Source of the DNA: Pseudomonas sp. KU43P
GTDB lineage: Bacteria; Pseudomonadota; Gammaproteobacteria; Pseudomonadales; Pseudomonadaceae
DNA length: 64,000 nucleotides
Assembly: GCF_033095865.1 (NCBI RefSeq)
Contig: NZ_AP019365.1
Location: 5,298,501-5,362,500 of the forward strand
Reading direction: 5' to 3'
In this document: one piece after another, positions 42,648 through 56,207 of the stretch
How positions within the stretch are numbered: position 1 is the first letter of the stretch
Layout of the letters: each line of letters opens with the position of its first letter
Program-made: the position numbers and the translations under genes
Notes under the pieces: model-generated
Databases searched by the model: none
What the model was told of the DNA's origin: nothing
Seen by the model: only the letters and a program-made list of their open reading frames with translations

Positions 42648-43841
42648 TTACTCGATGATTTTGGCTACGACGCCGGCGCCGACGGTACGACCGCCTTCAC
42701 GGATAGCGAAGCGCAGACCGTCTTCCATTGCGATGGTCTTGATCAGGGTGACAGTCATCTGAATGTTGTCACCTGGCATTACCATTTCAACGCCTTCCGG
42801 CAGTTCGCAGTTACCGGTCACGTCAGTGGTACGGAAGTAGAACTGAGGACGGTAGCCTTTGAAGAACGGAGTGTGACGGCCGCCTTCTTCCTTCGACAGG
42901 ACGTAGACTTCTGCGGTGAACTTGGTGTGCGGCTTGACCGAACCTGGCTTGACCAGAACCTGGCCACGCTCAACGTCGTCACGCTTGGTACCACGCAGCA
43001 GGACGCCGCAGTTCTCGCCAGCACGACCTTCGTCCAGCAGCTTGCGGAACATCTCAACGCCGGTGCAGGTGGTGGTGGTGGTGTCACGCAGACCAACGAT
43101 TTCCAGCGGATCCTGAACGCGGACGATACCACGCTCGATACGACCGGTAACAACGGTACCACGACCCGAGATCGAGAATACGTCTTCGATCGGCATCAGG
43201 AACGGCTGGTCGATGGCACGAACTGGCTCAGGGATGTAGGCATCCAGAGTTTCTACCAGCTTCTTGACAGCGGTAGTACCCATTTCGTTGTCGTCTTTGC
43301 CTTCCAGGGCCATACGAGCCGAACCGATGATGATCGGAGTGTCGTCGCCTGGGAAGTCGTAGGTGGACAGCAGGTCGCGAACTTCCATCTCGACCAGTTC
43401 CAGCAGCTCAGCGTCGTCTACCAGGTCAGCCTTGTTCAGGAAGACCACGATGTACGGAACGCCAACCTGACGGGACAGCAGGATGTGCTCACGGGTTTGT
43501 GGCATCGGACCATCGGCGGCCGAGCAAACCAGGATCGCGCCGTCCATCTGGGCAGCACCGGTGATCATGTTCTTCACGTAGTCAGCGTGACCTGGGCAGT
43601 CAACGTGAGCGTAGTGACGAATGTTCGAGTTGTACTCGACGTGAGCGGTGTTGATGGTGATACCGCGCGCTTTTTCCTCCGGAGCCGAGTCGATCTTGTC
43701 GAACTCAACGACTGCCGAACCGAAAACTTCGGAGCAGACGCGAGTCAGAGCTGCGGTCAGAGTGGTCTTACCGTGGTCAACGTGGCCGATGGTGCCGACG
43801 TTAACGTGGGGAAGGGAACGATCAAATTTTTCTTTAGCCAC
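42648..43841 (-). CDS. tuf: Elongation factor Tu (copy in the str operon)
   Basis: EF-Tu (397 residues) brings aminoacyl-tRNA to the ribosome as a GTP complex. The GTPase motifs [17 protein letters not shown] and NKAD are intact. It follows fusA by about 27 bp. Its protein is identical to that of the second copy near the right end, and the DNA is almost identical. Confidence 0.98.
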
Positions 43842-43868
43842 GACAGTGAACCTCTTGCCTAAAGGGGA

Positions 43869-46016
43869 TTAGCCTTGTTTTTTAACGAGTGCTTCGACGA
43901 TGTTCGACGGAGCTTCGGCGTATTTGGAGAATTCCATGGAGTAGCTTGCGCGACCCTGAGACATGGAACGAACGTCGGTCGCGTAACCGAACATTTCTCC
44001 GAGCGGTACCTCAGCAGTGATTACCTTGCCGGACACCGAGTCTTCATTACCCTGGATCATCCCGCGACGACGGCTCAGGTCACCCATCACGTCACCCAGG
44101 TAGTCTTCCGGGGTTACAACTTCGACCTTCATGATCGGCTCAAGCACCACGCCACCGCCCTTCTGGGCCAGTTGCTTGGTCGCCATCGAAGCGGCGATCT
44201 TGAACGCCATTTCGTTGGAGTCGACGTCGTGGTACGAACCGTCGAATACCGTAGCCTTCAAGCCGAGCAGCGGATAGCCGGCAACAACGCCGTTTTTCAT
44301 CTGCTCTTCGATACCCTTCTGGATCGGGGCGATGAATTCCTTAGGAATCACACCACCAACGACTTCGTTGGTGAACACCAGACCTTCGGTGATGTTGCCC
44401 TTCTCGTCGACATCCGGCTCCGAGAAGCGGATCCAGCAGTGACCGAACTGACCACGACCACCCGACTGACGAACGAACTTGCCTTCGATTTCGACGTTGG
44501 ACTTGGTGATCTTCTCGCGGTACGAAACCTGCGGCTTGCCGACGTTGCACTCGACGTTGAACTCGCGCTTCATGCGGTCAACGAGGATGTCCAGGTGCAG
44601 CTCACCCATACCGGAGATGATGGTCTGGCCGGTTTCTTCGTCGGTCTTGACGCGGAACGACGGGTCTTCCTGAGCCAGCTTGCCCAGAGCGATACCCATC
44701 TTCTCCTGGTCAGCCTTGGTTTTCGGCTCTACGGAGAGCGAAATTACCGGCTCAGGGAAGTCCATACGCTCGAGGATGATCGGCTTGTCGGCGTTGCACA
44801 GGGTGTCACCGGTGGTGACGTCCTTCATGCCGATCAGAGCAGCGATGTCGCCAGCGCGTACTTCTTTGATCTCTTCACGCTGGTTGGCGTGCATCTGCAC
44901 CATACGACCAACGCGCTCTTTCTTGCCCTTGACCGAGTTGATGACGGAGTCACCGGAGGTCAGGAAGCCCGAGTAGACGCGGACGAAGGTCAGAGTACCC
45001 ACGAACGGGTCGGTGGCAATCTTGAACGCCAAGGCCGAGAACGGCTCGTTGTCGTCAGCAGGACGCTCGTCGTACTGCTCTTCGGTGACTTCGTCCTTCG
45101 GCACGTCGATCAGGTCAGGGTGGATACCCTTGATCGCCGGGATTTCGGTCGGAGCAGGCAGGAAGTCGATAACGGCGTCGAGAACCAGGGGAACGCCCTT
45201 GTTCTTGAACGAGGAACCGCAGACAGCAGGAACGATCTCGCTCGCCAGAGTACGGGCGCGCAGACCAGCCTTGATGTCTTCGACGGACAGGTCACCTTCT
45301 TCAAGGTACTTGTTCATCAGCTCTTCGTTGGCCTCGGCAGCTGCCTCGACCATGTTGCTGCGCCATTCGTTGGCCAGGTCCACCAGCTCGGCAGGAATTT
45401 CTTCCTCGCGGTAGGTAGTACCTTTGTCGTCATCGTTCCAGTAGATGGCTTTCATCTTGATCAGGTCAACCTGACCCTGGAAGTCATCTTCAGCACCGAT
45501 AGCCAGCTGGACCGGAACCGGGGTGTGACCCAGGCGGTTCTTGATCTGGCCGATAACGCGCAGGAAGTTGGCACCGGCACGGTCCATCTTGTTCACGTAA
45601 ACAACACGTGGAACGCCGTACTTGTTGGCCTGACGCCATACGGTTTCGGACTGCGGCTCAACGCCGGAGGTACCGCAGAACACAACGACCGCGCCGTCGA
45701 GTACACGCAGCGAACGCTCTACTTCAATAGTGAAGTCAACGTGGCCGGGGGTATCGATGACGTTTACGCGGTAGTTGTCGTACTGACCACGGGAACCTTT
45801 CCAGAAAGTGGTAACGGCAGCGGAGGTAATGGTGATACCTCGCTCCTGCTCCTGCACCATCCAGTCGGTGGTCGCGGCGCCGTCATGCACCTCGCCCATC
45901 TTGTGGCTCAGACCTGTGTAGAACAGGATCCGCTCGGTAGTGGTAGTCTTGCCCGCGTCAACGTGAGCACAGATACCGATGTTACGGTAGCGGTTAATTG
46001 CTGTAGTACGAGCCAT
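43869..46016 (-). CDS. fusA: Elongation factor G
   Basis: EF-G (715 residues) drives translocation. Its GTPase domain ([37 protein letters not shown]) and the later domains III-V are complete. The long frame on the opposite strand is a shadow. It lies in the str operon between rpsG and tuf. Confidence 0.98.
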   Translation of the reverse strand: MARTTAINRYRNIGICAHVDAGKTTTTERILFYTGLSHKMGEVHDGAATTDWMVQEQERGITITSAAVTTFWKGSRGQYDNYRVNVIDTPGHVDFTIEVERSLRVLDGAVVVFCGTSGVEPQSETVWRQANKYGVPRVVYVNKMDRAGANFLRVIGQIKNRLGHTPVPVQLAIGAEDDFQGQVDLIKMKAIYWNDDDKGTTYREEEIPAELVDLANEWRSNMVEAAAEANEELMNKYLEEGDLSVEDIKAGLRARTLASEIVPAVCGSSFKNKGVPLVLDAVIDFLPAPTEIPAIKGIHPDLIDVPKDEVTEEQYDERPADDNEPFSALAFKIATDPFVGTLTFVRVYSGFLTSGDSVINSVKGKKERVGRMVQMHANQREEIKEVRAGDIAALIGMKDVTTGDTLCNADKPIILERMDFPEPVISLSVEPKTKADQEKMGIALGKLAQEDPSFRVKTDEETGQTIISGMGELHLDILVDRMKREFNVECNVGKPQVSYREKITKSNVEIEGKFVRQSGGRGQFGHCWIRFSEPDVDEKGNITEGLVFTNEVVGGVIPKEFIAPIQKGIEEQMKNGVVAGYPLLGLKATVFDGSYHDVDSNEMAFKIAASMATKQLAQKGGGVVLEPIMKVEVVTPEDYLGDVMGDLSRRRGMIQGNEDSVSGKVITAEVPLGEMFGYATDVRSMSQGRASYSMEFSKYAEAPSNIVEALVKKQG

Positions 46017-46046
46017 AAAGCCCTCGCAAAATGATTGATGCTTGAA

Positions 46047-46517
46047 TTAGAAGCGGTAGTGCGAGAACGCTTTGTTGGCTTCAGCCATACGGTGCACGTC
46101 TTCACGCTTCTTGACTGCAGCACCTTTGCCTTCGGCAGCATCCAGCAGTTCGCCGGCCAGGCGCAGAGCCATCGACTTCTCGCCGCGCTTGCGGGCGTAG
46201 TCTACGAGCCAGCGCATTGCCAGAGCGTTACGACGGGATGGACGAACTTCAACCGGAACCTGGTAAGTGGCACCGCCGACACGGCGGGACTTTACTTCGA
46301 CCAGCGGAGCGATGGCGTCGAGAGCTTTCTCGAAGATTTCCAGGGGGTCGCTGTTCTTGCGTGCTTTGACGGTATCCAGAGCACCGTAAACGATGCGCTC
46401 GGCTACGGCCTTCTTGCCGCTTTCCATCACGTGGTTCATGAACTTAGCGAGGATTTGGGATCCGTATTTAGGATCGTCCAGAATCTCACGTTTTGCTGCT
46501 ACACGACGTCTTGGCAT
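46047..46517 (-). CDS. rpsG: 30S ribosomal protein S7
   Basis: S7 (156 residues, [20 protein letters not shown]) nucleates the 16S 3' domain and in E. coli represses the str operon. It lies about 106 bp after rpsL and 30 bp before fusA. Confidence 0.99.
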   Translation of the reverse strand: MPRRRVAAKREILDDPKYGSQILAKFMNHVMESGKKAVAERIVYGALDTVKARKNSDPLEIFEKALDAIAPLVEVKSRRVGGATYQVPVEVRPSRRNALAMRWLVDYARKRGEKSMALRLAGELLDAAEGKGAAVKKREDVHRMAEANKAFSHYRF

Positions 46518-46623
46518 GATAAGCCCTCAAACGGTCTTCAGGTTAGCCCGGGACGTGGGTCTTCGACCCCTGCCCGACCTTACTCTTATCGACTCAAAAA
46601 AATGGATGTCTGCAAACGGCCGA

Positions 46624-46995
46624 TTACTTCGGACGCTTGGTACCGTACTTCGAACGACCCTGGTTACGGCCTTTAACGCCCGAAGTATCCAGAGAGCCGC
46701 GAACGGTGTGGTAACGAACACCTGGCAAGTCTTTTACACGGCCGCCACGGATCAGGACGACGCTGTGCTCTTGCAGGTTGTGGCCTTCACCGCCGATGTA
46801 CGAGGAAACCTCGAAACCGTTGGTCAGACGCACACGGCATACTTTACGCAGTGCCGAGTTAGGTTTTTTCGGCGTGGTGGTGTACACGCGGGTGCACACG
46901 CCACGACGTTGCGGGCAGTTCTGCAGCGCAGGAACGTCGGACTTCTCGACCGAACGCTTACGCGGCTGACGTACCAGCTGGTTGATAGTTGCCAT
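46624..46995 (-). CDS. rpsL: 30S ribosomal protein S12
   Basis: S12 (123 residues, [20 protein letters not shown]) controls decoding accuracy. The lysines changed in streptomycin resistance are wild type ([21 protein letters not shown]), so the strain should be sensitive at this locus. Confidence 0.99.
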   Translation of the reverse strand: MATINQLVRQPRKRSVEKSDVPALQNCPQRRGVCTRVYTTTPKKPNSALRKVCRVRLTNGFEVSSYIGGEGHNLQEHSVVLIRGGRVKDLPGVRYHTVRGSLDTSGVKGRNQGRSKYGTKRPK

Positions 46996-47119
46996 CTACT
47001 AGCTCCACTGATTGTCTTGCGACTCTATTGTCTTGCAAGAAAGCCAAAAATTGGCGAGACGGAGCCTCACCAAATTTAAGGGTACAAAAGTCTAAAGAGG
47101 ATCTTGCACCCAGTCAAGA

Positions 47120-47197
47120 CGAGGCCCCGGCCCTCCCCGCCCGATCATCGGTAACATTGGATGTCACCGATGACCGCACGTGGCGTGCCGGGGCCCT
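47120..47197 (-). promoter_or_regulatory. Structured RNA region between rpoC and rpsL
   Basis: GGCCCCGGC (47123-47131) pairs with GCCGGGGCC (47187-47195). Inside lies a 12-of-13 bp hairpin (47145-47157 with 47161-47173) and a smaller GCACG-TGG-CGTGC hairpin. The region lies directly after the rpoC stop and lacks a U-run, so a leader or RNA-processing role is as likely as termination. Confidence 0.5.
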
Positions 47198-47206
47198 GCC
47201 CTGTAC

Positions 47207-50200
47207 TTAGTTACCGCTGGAGTTCAGCGCTTCGGTCAGTGCGGCTTCCACCTCACTGGCGCTCACACGCAGCGGCTTGTCGGCATCACGGCGACGCTTG
47301 CGCTCGCTGTGGTAGGCCAGACCAGTACCGGCCGGGATCAGGCGACCCACGACCACGTTCTCTTTCAGGCCGCGCAGGTAATCGCGCTTGCCGGTTACCG
47401 CCGCTTCGGTCAGTACGCGGGTGGTTTCCTGGAAGGAAGCCGCGGAGATGAACGACTCGGTCGACAGCGACGCCTTGGTGATACCCAGCAGCACACGGGT
47501 GAACTTCGAGATGAACTTGTCCTCGGCGGCGAGACGCTCGTTCTCTACCAGCACCTGGGTCAGTTCCATCTGGTCGCCCTTGATGAAGCTGGAATCACCC
47601 GACTCAGAGATCTCGACCTTACGCAGCATCTGACGCAGGATGGTCTCGATGTGCTTGTCGTTGATCTTAACGCCTTGCAGACGGTAAACGTCCTGGATCT
47701 CGTTGACGATGTACTTCGCCAGCGCGCTTACACCCAGCAGACGCAGGATGTCGTGCGGATCGCTCGGGCCGTCGGAGATAACTTCGCCGCGGTTTACCTG
47801 TTCGCCTTCGAAGACGTTCAGGTGACGCCACTTCGGAATCAGCTCTTCGTACGGATCGCTACCGTCGGTCGGGGTAATGACCAGACGACGCTTGCCCTTG
47901 GTCTCTTTACCGAACGCGATGGTGCCGCTGACTTCAGCCAGAATCGAGGCTTCTTTCGGACGGCGCGCTTCGAACAGGTCGGCAACGCGTGGCAGACCAC
48001 CGGTGATGTCACGGGTCTTCGACGTTTCTTGCGGGATACGCGCGATAACGTCACCAACGCCGATCTGTGCACCGTCAGCCACACCCACCAAGGCGTTCGC
48101 CGGCAGGAAGTACTGGGCAGGTACGTCGGTACCCGGCAGGTACAGGTCCTTGCCATTGGCGTCGACCATCTTGATAGCCGGACGGATTTCCTTGCCTGCG
48201 GCAGGGCGATCCTTGACATCCAGCACTTCAATGTTGGTCAGGCCGGTCAGCTCGTCGGTCTGGCGCTTGATGGTGATGTTTTCTTCCATGCCCACGAAGG
48301 TCACGGTACCTTTCAGCTCGGTAACGATCGGGTGGGTGTGCGGATCCCACTTGGCGACGATTGCGCCAGCTTCGACCTTGTCACCTTCCTTGACCGAAAT
48401 CACCGCACCGTATGGCAGCTTGTAACGCTCACGCTCACGACCGAACTCGTCGGCAATGGCCAGCTCACCGGAACGCGATACGGCAACCAGGTTGCCATCG
48501 GCACGCTCGACCTGCTTCAGGTTGTGCAGACGCACCATACCGCCGTTCTTCACCTGGACGCTGTCAGCAGCCGAAGTACGGCTTGCAGCACCACCGATGT
48601 GGAACGTACGCATGGTCAGCTGGGTACCCGGCTCACCAATCGACTGCGCAGCGATAACGCCGACAGCTTCACCGATGTTCACCTGGTGACCACGCGCCAG
48701 GTCACGACCGTAGCACTTGGCACAGATACCGTAGCGGGTTTCGCAGTTGATCGGCGAACGCACGACAACTTCGTCGATGCTGTTCAGCTCGATGAACTCG
48801 ACCCACTGCTCGTCGACCAGCGTGCCGGCCGGAACGATAACGTCCTCGGTGCCCGGCTTGAACACGTCACGGGCGATTACACGACCCAGTACACGCTCAC
48901 CCAGCGGCTCTACAACATCGCCACCTTCGATGTGCGGGGTCATGACCAGGCCCTGGTCAGTGCCGCAGTCGATCTCGGTCACGACCAGATCCTGGGCGAC
49001 GTCTACCAGACGACGAGTCAGGTAACCGGAGTTCGCAGTCTTCAGTGCGGTATCCGCCAGACCTTTACGAGCACCGTGAGTCGAGATGAAGTACTGCAGT
49101 ACGCTCAGACCTTCACGGAAGTTCGCAGTGATCGGCGTCTCGATGATGGAGCCGTCCGGCTTGGCCATCAGGCCACGCATACCGGCCAGCTGACGGATCT
49201 GGGCTGCGGAACCCCGCGCACCCGAGTCAGCCATCATGTACATCGAGTTGAAGGACTCTTGCTCGACTTCCTTGCCCTCGCGGTCGATGACCTTCTCTTT
49301 CGAGAGGTTGGCCATCATCGCCTTGGACACTTCGTCGTTCGCCTTGGACCACAAGTCGATGACCTTGTTGTACTTCTCGCCCTGGGTTACCAGGCCGGAG
49401 GCGTACTGGCTCTCGATTTCCTTCACTTCATCCGTGGCATTGCCAATGATGCGGGCTTTCTCATCCGGGATGACGAAGTCGTTCACACCGATGGAAACGC
49501 CGGAAATGGTCGAATAGGCAAAACCGGTGTACATCAACTGGTCGGCGAAGATCACGGTCTCTTTCAGACCAACCACGCGGTAGCACTGGTTGATAAGCTT
49601 GGAGATCGCCTTTTTCTTCATCGGCTGGTTGACCACATCGTACGGCAGGCCTGCCGGTACAACCTGGAACAGCAGCGCACGGCCGACGGTGGTGTCGACG
49701 ATACGGGTGTTCTTGGTGACACTGCCATCACGGTCATTCACGGTCTCGTTGATACGGACCTTGATTTTCGCGTGCAGGGCTGCTTCGCCGGCGCGGAATA
49801 CGCGGTCGACTTCCTGCAGGTCGGCAAATACGCGACCTTCGCCCTTGGCATTAATAGCTTCACGGGTCATGTAGTACAGACCCAGTACAACGTCCTGCGA
49901 CGGAACGATGATTGGCTCACCGTTGGCTGGCGACAGAATGTTGTTGGTCGACATCATCAGCGCGCGCGCTTCGAGCTGAGCTTCCAGGGTCAGCGGCACG
50001 TGAACGGCCATCTGGTCACCGTCGAAGTCGGCGTTGTACGCGGCACAGACCAGCGGGTGCAGCTGGATGGCCTTACCTTCGATGAGCACAGGCTCGAACG
50101 CCTGGATACCCAGACGGTGAAGGGTCGGAGCACGGTTGAGCAGCACGGGGTGTTCGCGAATCACTTCAGCGAGAACGTCCCATACCTCTGGCAGTTCGCG

Positions 50201-51406
50201 CTCGACCATCTTCTTGGCGGCCTTGATGGTGGTCGCCAGACCGCGCATTTCCAGCTTGCCGAAAATGAAGGGCTTGAACAGCTCGAGAGCCATCTTCTTC
50301 GGCAGACCGCACTGGTGCAGACGCAGGGTCGGACCTACGGTAATTACCGAACGGCCAGAGTAGTCCACACGCTTACCGAGCAAGTTCTGACGGAAGCGAC
50401 CTTGCTTACCTTTGATCATGTCAGCCAGGGACTTCAGCGGACGCTTGTTCGAACCAGTGATGGCGCGACCGCGACGGCCGTTGTCCAGCAGGGCGTCGAC
50501 CGCTTCCTGCAGCATGCGCTTTTCGTTGCGCACGATGATGTCAGGCGCCGACAGATCGAGCAGGCGCTTCAGACGGTTGTTACGGTTGATCACCCGACGA
50601 TAGAGGTCGTTCAGGTCGGAGGTCGCGAAGCGGCCGCCATCCAGCGGTACCAGCGGACGCAGGTCCGGCGGCAGTACTGGCAGGACAGTCAGGACCATCC
50701 ACTCAGGCAGGTTGCCCGAGCCCTGGAAAGCTTCCATCAGCTTCAGGCGCTTGGACAGCTTCTTGATCTTGGTTTCCGAATTGGTCTGCGGAATCTCTTC
50801 ACGCAGGCGGCCAATCTCGTGCTCCAGGTCGATAGCGTGCAGCAGTTCGCGGACAGCCTCGGCACCCATGCGGGCGTCGAAGTCGTCACCAAACTCTTCC
50901 AGCGCTTCGAAGTACTGCTCGTCGTTCAGCAACTGGCCCTTTTCCAGGGTGGTCATGCCTGGGTCGATAACGACGTAGCTCTCGAAGTAGAGCACGCGTT
51001 CGATATCACGCAGGGTCATGTCCATCAGCAGGCCGATACGGGACGGCAGCGACTTCAGGAACCAGATGTGGGCAACCGGCGAGGCCAGTTCGATGTGCGC
51101 CATGCGCTCACGACGAACCTTGGCCAGGGCAACTTCAACGCCGCACTTCTCGCAGATCACGCCGCGGTGCTTGAGGCGCTTGTACTTACCGCACAGGCAC
51201 TCGTAGTCCTTGACTGGGCCAAAGATCTTGGCGCAGAACAGGCCGTCACGCTCAGGCTTGAACGTACGGTAGTTGATGGTTTCCGGCTTCTTAACTTCAC
51301 CGAACGACCACGAACGGATCATTTCAGGCGACGCCAGACCGATGCGGATGGCGTCGAACTCTTCGACTTGACCCTGGTTTTTCAGCAAATTCAGTAGGTC
51401 TTTCAA
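47207..51406 (-). CDS. rpoC: RNA polymerase beta' subunit
   Basis: The 1399-residue beta' subunit holds the active-site NADFDGDQM motif near residue 460 and the N-terminal zinc-binding cysteines ([20 protein letters not shown]). It follows rpoB by about 64 bp. The long open frame on the opposite strand is a shadow. Confidence 0.99.
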   Translation of the reverse strand: MKDLLNLLKNQGQVEEFDAIRIGLASPEMIRSWSFGEVKKPETINYRTFKPERDGLFCAKIFGPVKDYECLCGKYKRLKHRGVICEKCGVEVALAKVRRERMAHIELASPVAHIWFLKSLPSRIGLLMDMTLRDIERVLYFESYVVIDPGMTTLEKGQLLNDEQYFEALEEFGDDFDARMGAEAVRELLHAIDLEHEIGRLREEIPQTNSETKIKKLSKRLKLMEAFQGSGNLPEWMVLTVLPVLPPDLRPLVPLDGGRFATSDLNDLYRRVINRNNRLKRLLDLSAPDIIVRNEKRMLQEAVDALLDNGRRGRAITGSNKRPLKSLADMIKGKQGRFRQNLLGKRVDYSGRSVITVGPTLRLHQCGLPKKMALELFKPFIFGKLEMRGLATTIKAAKKMVERELPEVWDVLAEVIREHPVLLNRAPTLHRLGIQAFEPVLIEGKAIQLHPLVCAAYNADFDGDQMAVHVPLTLEAQLEARALMMSTNNILSPANGEPIIVPSQDVVLGLYYMTREAINAKGEGRVFADLQEVDRVFRAGEAALHAKIKVRINETVNDRDGSVTKNTRIVDTTVGRALLFQVVPAGLPYDVVNQPMKKKAISKLINQCYRVVGLKETVIFADQLMYTGFAYSTISGVSIGVNDFVIPDEKARIIGNATDEVKEIESQYASGLVTQGEKYNKVIDLWSKANDEVSKAMMANLSKEKVIDREGKEVEQESFNSMYMMADSGARGSAAQIRQLAGMRGLMAKPDGSIIETPITANFREGLSVLQYFISTHGARKGLADTALKTANSGYLTRRLVDVAQDLVVTEIDCGTDQGLVMTPHIEGGDVVEPLGERVLGRVIARDVFKPGTEDVIVPAGTLVDEQWVEFIELNSIDEVVVRSPINCETRYGICAKCYGRDLARGHQVNIGEAVGVIAAQSIGEPGTQLTMRTFHIGGAASRTSAADSVQVKNGGMVRLHNLKQVERADGNLVAVSRSGELAIADEFGRERERYKLPYGAVISVKEGDKVEAGAIVAKWDPHTHPIVTELKGTVTFVGMEENITIKRQTDELTGLTNIEVLDVKDRPAAGKEIRPAIKMVDANGKDLYLPGTDVPAQYFLPANALVGVADGAQIGVGDVIARIPQETSKTRDITGGLPRVADLFEARRPKEASILAEVSGTIAFGKETKGKRRLVITPTDGSDPYEELIPKWRHLNVFEGEQVNRGEVISDGPSDPHDILRLLGVSALAKYIVNEIQDVYRLQGVKINDKHIETILRQMLRKVEISESGDSSFIKGDQMELTQVLVENERLAAEDKFISKFTRVLLGITKASLSTESFISAASFQETTRVLTEAAVTGKRDYLRGLKENVVVGRLIPAGTGLAYHSERKRRRDADKPLRVSASEVEAALTEALNSSGN

Positions 51407-51470
51407 GGCCTTTCCTCCTGGCGGAGCAGGGAGCGGGCATTACCTGCCCCACTCCCCTTCGCGTCACGTG

Positions 51471-54400
51471 TTATTCGGTTTCCAGATCGATATCGATACC
51501 GAGCGAACGGATCTCTTTGATCAACACGTTGAAGGACTCGGGCATGCCCGGCTCCATACGGTGATCGCCATCCACGATGTTCTTGTACATCTTGGTACGG
51601 CCGTTCACGTCGTCCGACTTCACTGTGAGCATTTCTTGCAGGGTGTATGCCGCGCCGTATGCTTCCAGCGCCCACACTTCCATCTCTCCGAAACGCTGAC
51701 CACCGAACTGCGCCTTACCACCCAGCGGCTGCTGGGTGACCAGGCTGTACGAACCAGTGGAACGCGCGTGCATCTTGTCGTCCACCAAGTGGTTCAGCTT
51801 GAGCATGTACATGTAACCAACGGTCACAGGACGCTCGAACTTGTTGCCGGTGCGACCATCGAACAGCACCATCTGGCCGCTCTCTGGCAGGTCGGCCAGC
51901 TTCAGCATGGCCTTGATCTCGCGCTCCTTGGCACCGTCGAAGACCGGAGTAGCCATAGGCACGCCTTTCTTCAAGTTGTTGGCCAGGGCGAGGATCTCTT
52001 CGTCGGTGAACTCTTCCAGGTTCTCCTGACGACCACCGATCTCGTTGTAGATCTCGGTGAGGAAGCCACGCAGTTCAGCGGCTTTACGCTGCTCTTCGAT
52101 CATGCGGTCGATTTTCTCGCCCAGGCCCTTGGCCGCGAGGCCCAGGTGGGTTTCGAGAATCTGACCGACGTTCATACGCGAAGGTACGCCCAGCGGGTTC
52201 AGTACGACGTCGACCGGAGTACCGTTGGCGTCGTGCGGCATGTCTTCGACCGGCATGATCACCGAGACGACACCCTTGTTACCGTGACGACCGGCCATCT
52301 TGTCACCCGGCTGGATGCGACGGCGGATTGCCAGGTAGACCTTGACGATCTTCAGTACGCCTGGAGCCAGGTCATCGCCCTGCTGCAGCTTGCGCTTCTT
52401 GTCTTCGAACTTGTCGTCCAGCAGACGGCGACGATCGACGATGTACTGCTGAGCCTTTTCCAGCTGCTCGTTCAGTGCATCTTCGGCCATGCGCAGTTTG
52501 AACCACTGGCCGTGCTCCAGACCGTCCAGCACTTCGTCAGTGATCACGGTGCCTTTCTTCAGGCCCGCGCCACCGTCGACCACCTGGCCGTTCAGGGCAG
52601 AACGCAGACGCTCGAAGGTTGCACCTTCGACGATGCGGAACTCTTCGTTGAGGTCCTTGCGGATCTCGTCCAGCTGCATCTTCTCGATGGCCAGGGCGCG
52701 GCTGTCGCGCTCGACACCATCACGGGTGAAGACCTGTACGTCGATGACGGTACCCTTGGTGCCGGTCGGCACGCGCAGGGAGGTGTCCTTAACGTCGCTG
52801 GCCTTCTCACCGAAGATTGCGCGCAGCAGTTTTTCTTCCGGGGTCAGCTGGGTTTCGCCTTTTGGCGTGACCTTGCCGACCAGGATGTCGCCAGCGCCCA
52901 CTTCGGCACCTACGTAGACGATACCGGCTTCGTCCAGCTTGTTCAGAGCGGCTTCACCCACGTTCGGGATGTCCGCAGTGATTTCCTCTGGGCCAAGCTT
53001 GGTGTCACGCGCCACACAGGTCAGTTCCTGGATGTGGATGGTGGTGAAGCGGTCTTCCTGAACCACACGCTCGGACAGGCAGATGGAGTCTTCGAAGTTG
53101 AAGCCGTTCCACGCCATGAACGCGATGCGCATGTTCTGACCCAGTGCCAGCTCACCCATGTCGGTGGACGGGCCGTCGGCCATGATGTCGCCGCGTGCAA
53201 CCTTGTCACCTTTGCTCACCAGCGGACGCTGGTTGATGCAGGTGTTCTGGTTGGAGCGGGTGTACTTGGTCAGGTTGTAGATATCGACACCGGCTTCACC
53301 GGTCTCGACTTCGTCGTCAGCTACGCGAACAACGATACGGCTGGCGTCGACCGAGTCGATCACACCACCGCGGCGAGCAACCACGCAGACACCGGAGTCA
53401 CGGGCAACGTTGCGCTCCATGCCGGTACCTACCAGCGGCTTGTCGGCGCGCAGGGTTGGTACAGCCTGACGCTGCATGTTCGAACCCATGAGTGCACGGT
53501 TGGCGTCGTCGTGCTCGAGGAACGGAATCAGCGAGGCAGCGACGGAAACAACCTGCTTCGGCGAAACGTCCATGAGAGTGACGTCTTCCGGCGCCTTGAC
53601 GGTGAACTCGTTCAGGTGACGAACCGCTACCAACTCATCGATCAGCTGCTTCTTGTCGTTCATCGCGGCCGAAGCCTGGGCGATGACGTGATCGGCTTCT
53701 TCGATCGCCGACAGGAACACGATGTCGTCGCTGACCACGCCTTCCTTCACAACGCGGTACGGGCTTTCCAGGAAGCCGTACTGGTTGGTGCGGGCATAGG
53801 CTGCCAGGGAGTTGATCAGACCGATGTTCGGACCTTCAGGAGTCTCGATCGGGCACACACGGCCGTAGTGGGTCGGGTGTACGTCACGAACCTCGAAGCC
53901 TGCACGCTCACGGGTCAGACCGCCCGGGCCGAGTGCGGAGACACGGCGCTTGTGGGTGATCTCGGAGAGCGGGTTGTTCTGGTCCATGAACTGCGAGAGC
54001 TGGCTGGAACCGAAGAACTCTTTCACCGCCGCCGCAACCGGCTTGGCGTTGATCAGGTCTTGCGGCATCAGGCCTTCGCTTTCGGCCATCGACAGGCGCT
54101 CTTTGACCGCGCGCTCGACACGCACCAGGCCAACGCGGAACTGGTTCTCGGCCATCTCGCCAACGCAACGTACGCGACGGTTACCCAGGTGGTCGATGTC
54201 GTCGACGATGCCTTTGCCGTTACGGATGTCGACCAGGGTCTTGAGGACCTCGACGATATCTTCCTTGCTCAGAACGCCCGAACCTTCGATCTCGGTGCGA
54301 CCGATACGACGGTTGAACTTCATGCGGCCAACGGCGGACAGGTCGTAACGCTCGGCACTGAAGAACAGGTTATTGAACAGGGTCTCGGCGGCATCCTTGG

Positions 54401-55544
54401 TTGGCGGCTCGCCTGGGCGCATCATGCGGTAGATCTCGACCAGCGCTTCCAGTTGGTTGCTGGTGGTGTCGATCTTCAGGGTATCCGAGATGAACGGACC
54501 GCAGTCGATGTCGTTGGTGTACAGGGTCTCGATGCGAACAACCTGAGCCTTGGCGATCTTGATCAGCAGCTCGGTGGTCAGCTCGGTGTTGCACTCGGCC
54601 AGGATCTCGCCGGTTGCAGGATGCACGATGGCCTTGGCAGTGGTGCGACCCAGGACGTATTCCATTGGAACGTCCAGTTGGTTGACACCGGCCTTCTCGA
54701 GCTGGTTGACATGGCGCGCGGTGATACGGCGGCCTTGCTCGACGATGACCTTGCCGCTGCCGTCATGGATGTCCATGACCGCAACTTCACCACGCAGACG
54801 CTGAGGCACCAGTTCCAGGCTGAGTTTTTCGCCGGAAATGTGGAACACGTTGGTGGTGTAGAAGGTGTTCAGAACTTCTTCGGTGCTGTAGCCCAGCGCG
54901 CGCAGCAGTACCGAGGCCGGCAGTTTGCGGCGACGGTCGATACGCACGAACACGCAGTCCTTCGGGTCGAACTCGAAGTCCAGCCACGAACCGCGGTACG
55001 GAATGATGCGAGCGGAGTACAGCAGTTTGCCCGAGCTGTGAGTCTTGCCACGGTCGTGGTCGAAGAATACACCAGGCGAACGGTGCAGCTGGGAAACGAT
55101 TACACGCTCGGTACCGTTGATAACGAAGGTACCGTTCTCAGTCATCAGGGGGATTTCACCCATGTAGACTTCTTGCTCTTTGATGTCCTTGATCGCTTTG
55201 TTCGACGATTCCTTGTCGAAGATGATCAGGCGCACCTTGACCCGCAGTGGGACCGCGAAGGTCACGCCACGCAGGACACATTCCTTCACATCGAAGGCTG
55301 GTTCGCCCAGGCGATAGCCTACGTACTCCAGGGCAGCATTGCCGGAGTAGCTGATGATCGGGAATACCGACTTGAAGGCCGCGTGCAGGCCGACGTCGCG
55401 GAACTGATCCTTGGATGCTCCCGCTTGCAGGAATTCGCGATACGAATCCAGCTGGATGGCCAGGAGGTAAGGCACATCCATGACGTCCGGCAACTTGCTA
55501 AAGTCCTTGCGGATACGTTTTTTCTCAGTGTATGAGTAAGCCAT
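51471..55544 (-). CDS. rpoB: RNA polymerase beta subunit
   Basis: The 1357-residue beta subunit has the rifampicin-pocket sequence [23 protein letters not shown] with wild-type residues, so the locus predicts sensitivity. It lies 219 bp after rplL, with an attenuator hairpin in between. The complementary 1355-codon open frame is not a gene. Confidence 0.99.
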   Translation of the reverse strand: MAYSYTEKKRIRKDFSKLPDVMDVPYLLAIQLDSYREFLQAGASKDQFRDVGLHAAFKSVFPIISYSGNAALEYVGYRLGEPAFDVKECVLRGVTFAVPLRVKVRLIIFDKESSNKAIKDIKEQEVYMGEIPLMTENGTFVINGTERVIVSQLHRSPGVFFDHDRGKTHSSGKLLYSARIIPYRGSWLDFEFDPKDCVFVRIDRRRKLPASVLLRALGYSTEEVLNTFYTTNVFHISGEKLSLELVPQRLRGEVAVMDIHDGSGKVIVEQGRRITARHVNQLEKAGVNQLDVPMEYVLGRTTAKAIVHPATGEILAECNTELTTELLIKIAKAQVVRIETLYTNDIDCGPFISDTLKIDTTSNQLEALVEIYRMMRPGEPPTKDAAETLFNNLFFSAERYDLSAVGRMKFNRRIGRTEIEGSGVLSKEDIVEVLKTLVDIRNGKGIVDDIDHLGNRRVRCVGEMAENQFRVGLVRVERAVKERLSMAESEGLMPQDLINAKPVAAAVKEFFGSSQLSQFMDQNNPLSEITHKRRVSALGPGGLTRERAGFEVRDVHPTHYGRVCPIETPEGPNIGLINSLAAYARTNQYGFLESPYRVVKEGVVSDDIVFLSAIEEADHVIAQASAAMNDKKQLIDELVAVRHLNEFTVKAPEDVTLMDVSPKQVVSVAASLIPFLEHDDANRALMGSNMQRQAVPTLRADKPLVGTGMERNVARDSGVCVVARRGGVIDSVDASRIVVRVADDEVETGEAGVDIYNLTKYTRSNQNTCINQRPLVSKGDKVARGDIMADGPSTDMGELALGQNMRIAFMAWNGFNFEDSICLSERVVQEDRFTTIHIQELTCVARDTKLGPEEITADIPNVGEAALNKLDEAGIVYVGAEVGAGDILVGKVTPKGETQLTPEEKLLRAIFGEKASDVKDTSLRVPTGTKGTVIDVQVFTRDGVERDSRALAIEKMQLDEIRKDLNEEFRIVEGATFERLRSALNGQVVDGGAGLKKGTVITDEVLDGLEHGQWFKLRMAEDALNEQLEKAQQYIVDRRRLLDDKFEDKKRKLQQGDDLAPGVLKIVKVYLAIRRRIQPGDKMAGRHGNKGVVSVIMPVEDMPHDANGTPVDVVLNPLGVPSRMNVGQILETHLGLAAKGLGEKIDRMIEEQRKAAELRGFLTEIYNEIGGRQENLEEFTDEEILALANNLKKGVPMATPVFDGAKEREIKAMLKLADLPESGQMVLFDGRTGNKFERPVTVGYMYMLKLNHLVDDKMHARSTGSYSLVTQQPLGGKAQFGGQRFGEMEVWALEAYGAAYTLQEMLTVKSDDVNGRTKMYKNIVDGDHRMEPGMPESFNVLIKEIRSLGIDIDLETE

Positions 55545-55690
55545 CAGCGTTCCCCAGCTTGGTCACCTGCTTGTTTGGCTTCTCCCGGCGGGAGCAGCCA
55601 GAAAATCGTGCAAACCCCTTGGTTTGCGCCACCCACATGGGTGTCTTGCAGCTTGTTATCGGGGCCGATCTGGTCGACCACCAATAACGG

Positions 55691-55719
55691 AAAAAGGCCG
55701 GTGGCATAAGCCACCAGCC
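55691..55719 (-). terminator. Attenuator hairpin between rplL and rpoB
   Basis: The arms GGCCGGTGGC and GCCACCAGCC form a 10-bp stem with one mismatch around an ATAA loop. The adjacent A5 becomes a U-run on the minus strand. As in E. coli, partial termination here would lower rpoBC expression relative to L7/L12. The rest of the 219-bp gap shows no gene. Confidence 0.85.
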
Positions 55720-55763
55720 ATCAGCCTTCGCTCAACGCTCCGGCTGGCGTCGCAAGGTCGAGA

Positions 55764-56129
55764 TTACTTCAGCTCGACTTTAGCGCCTGCTTCTTCCAGC
55801 TTCTTCTTAGCGTCTTCAGCGGCTTCTTTCGAAACGCCTTCAGCTACAACCTGAGGAGCGCCATCGACTTTCTCTTTGGCTTCTTTCAGGCCCAGACCGG
55901 TCAGCTCGCGAACGGCTTTGATCACGTTCACTTTCTTGTCGCCGGCTTCAACCAGAACAACGTTGAACTCGGTCTGCTCTTCAACAACGGCAGCAGCAGC
56001 AGCTGGGCCAGCAGCGGCAACAGCAGCGGTAACGCCGAAGGTTTCTTCCATAGCTTTGATCAGCTCAACAACTTCCAGAACGGTTTTCTGGCCGATTGCT
56101 TCGATGATTTGTTCGTTAGTCAGAGACAT
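55764..56129 (-). CDS. rplL: 50S ribosomal protein L7/L12
   Basis: L7/L12 (121 residues, [20 protein letters not shown]) forms the stalk dimers that recruit GTPase factors. It has the Ala-rich hinge and the C-terminal factor-binding domain ([19 protein letters not shown]). It follows rplJ closely. Confidence 0.99.
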
Positions 56130-56207
56130 GACTTAAATCCTGTATTGGGGTGACAGCCTACGCAGCCATCAAATTAAACGTATGATTTTGAAAGAGTTTC
56201 GCGTGCC

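Noticed and set aside
43875..46034. 719-codon open frame opposite fusA, and 329-331-codon frames opposite both tuf genes
   Set aside because: They mirror well-conserved genes and appear identically opposite both tuf copies; this is a codon-bias artefact.
51468..55535. 1355-codon open frame opposite rpoB (and a similar 1405-codon frame opposite rpoC at 47180-51397)
   Set aside because: They are exact antisense of highly conserved rpoB and rpoC, arise from high GC and codon bias, and show no recognisable domain.
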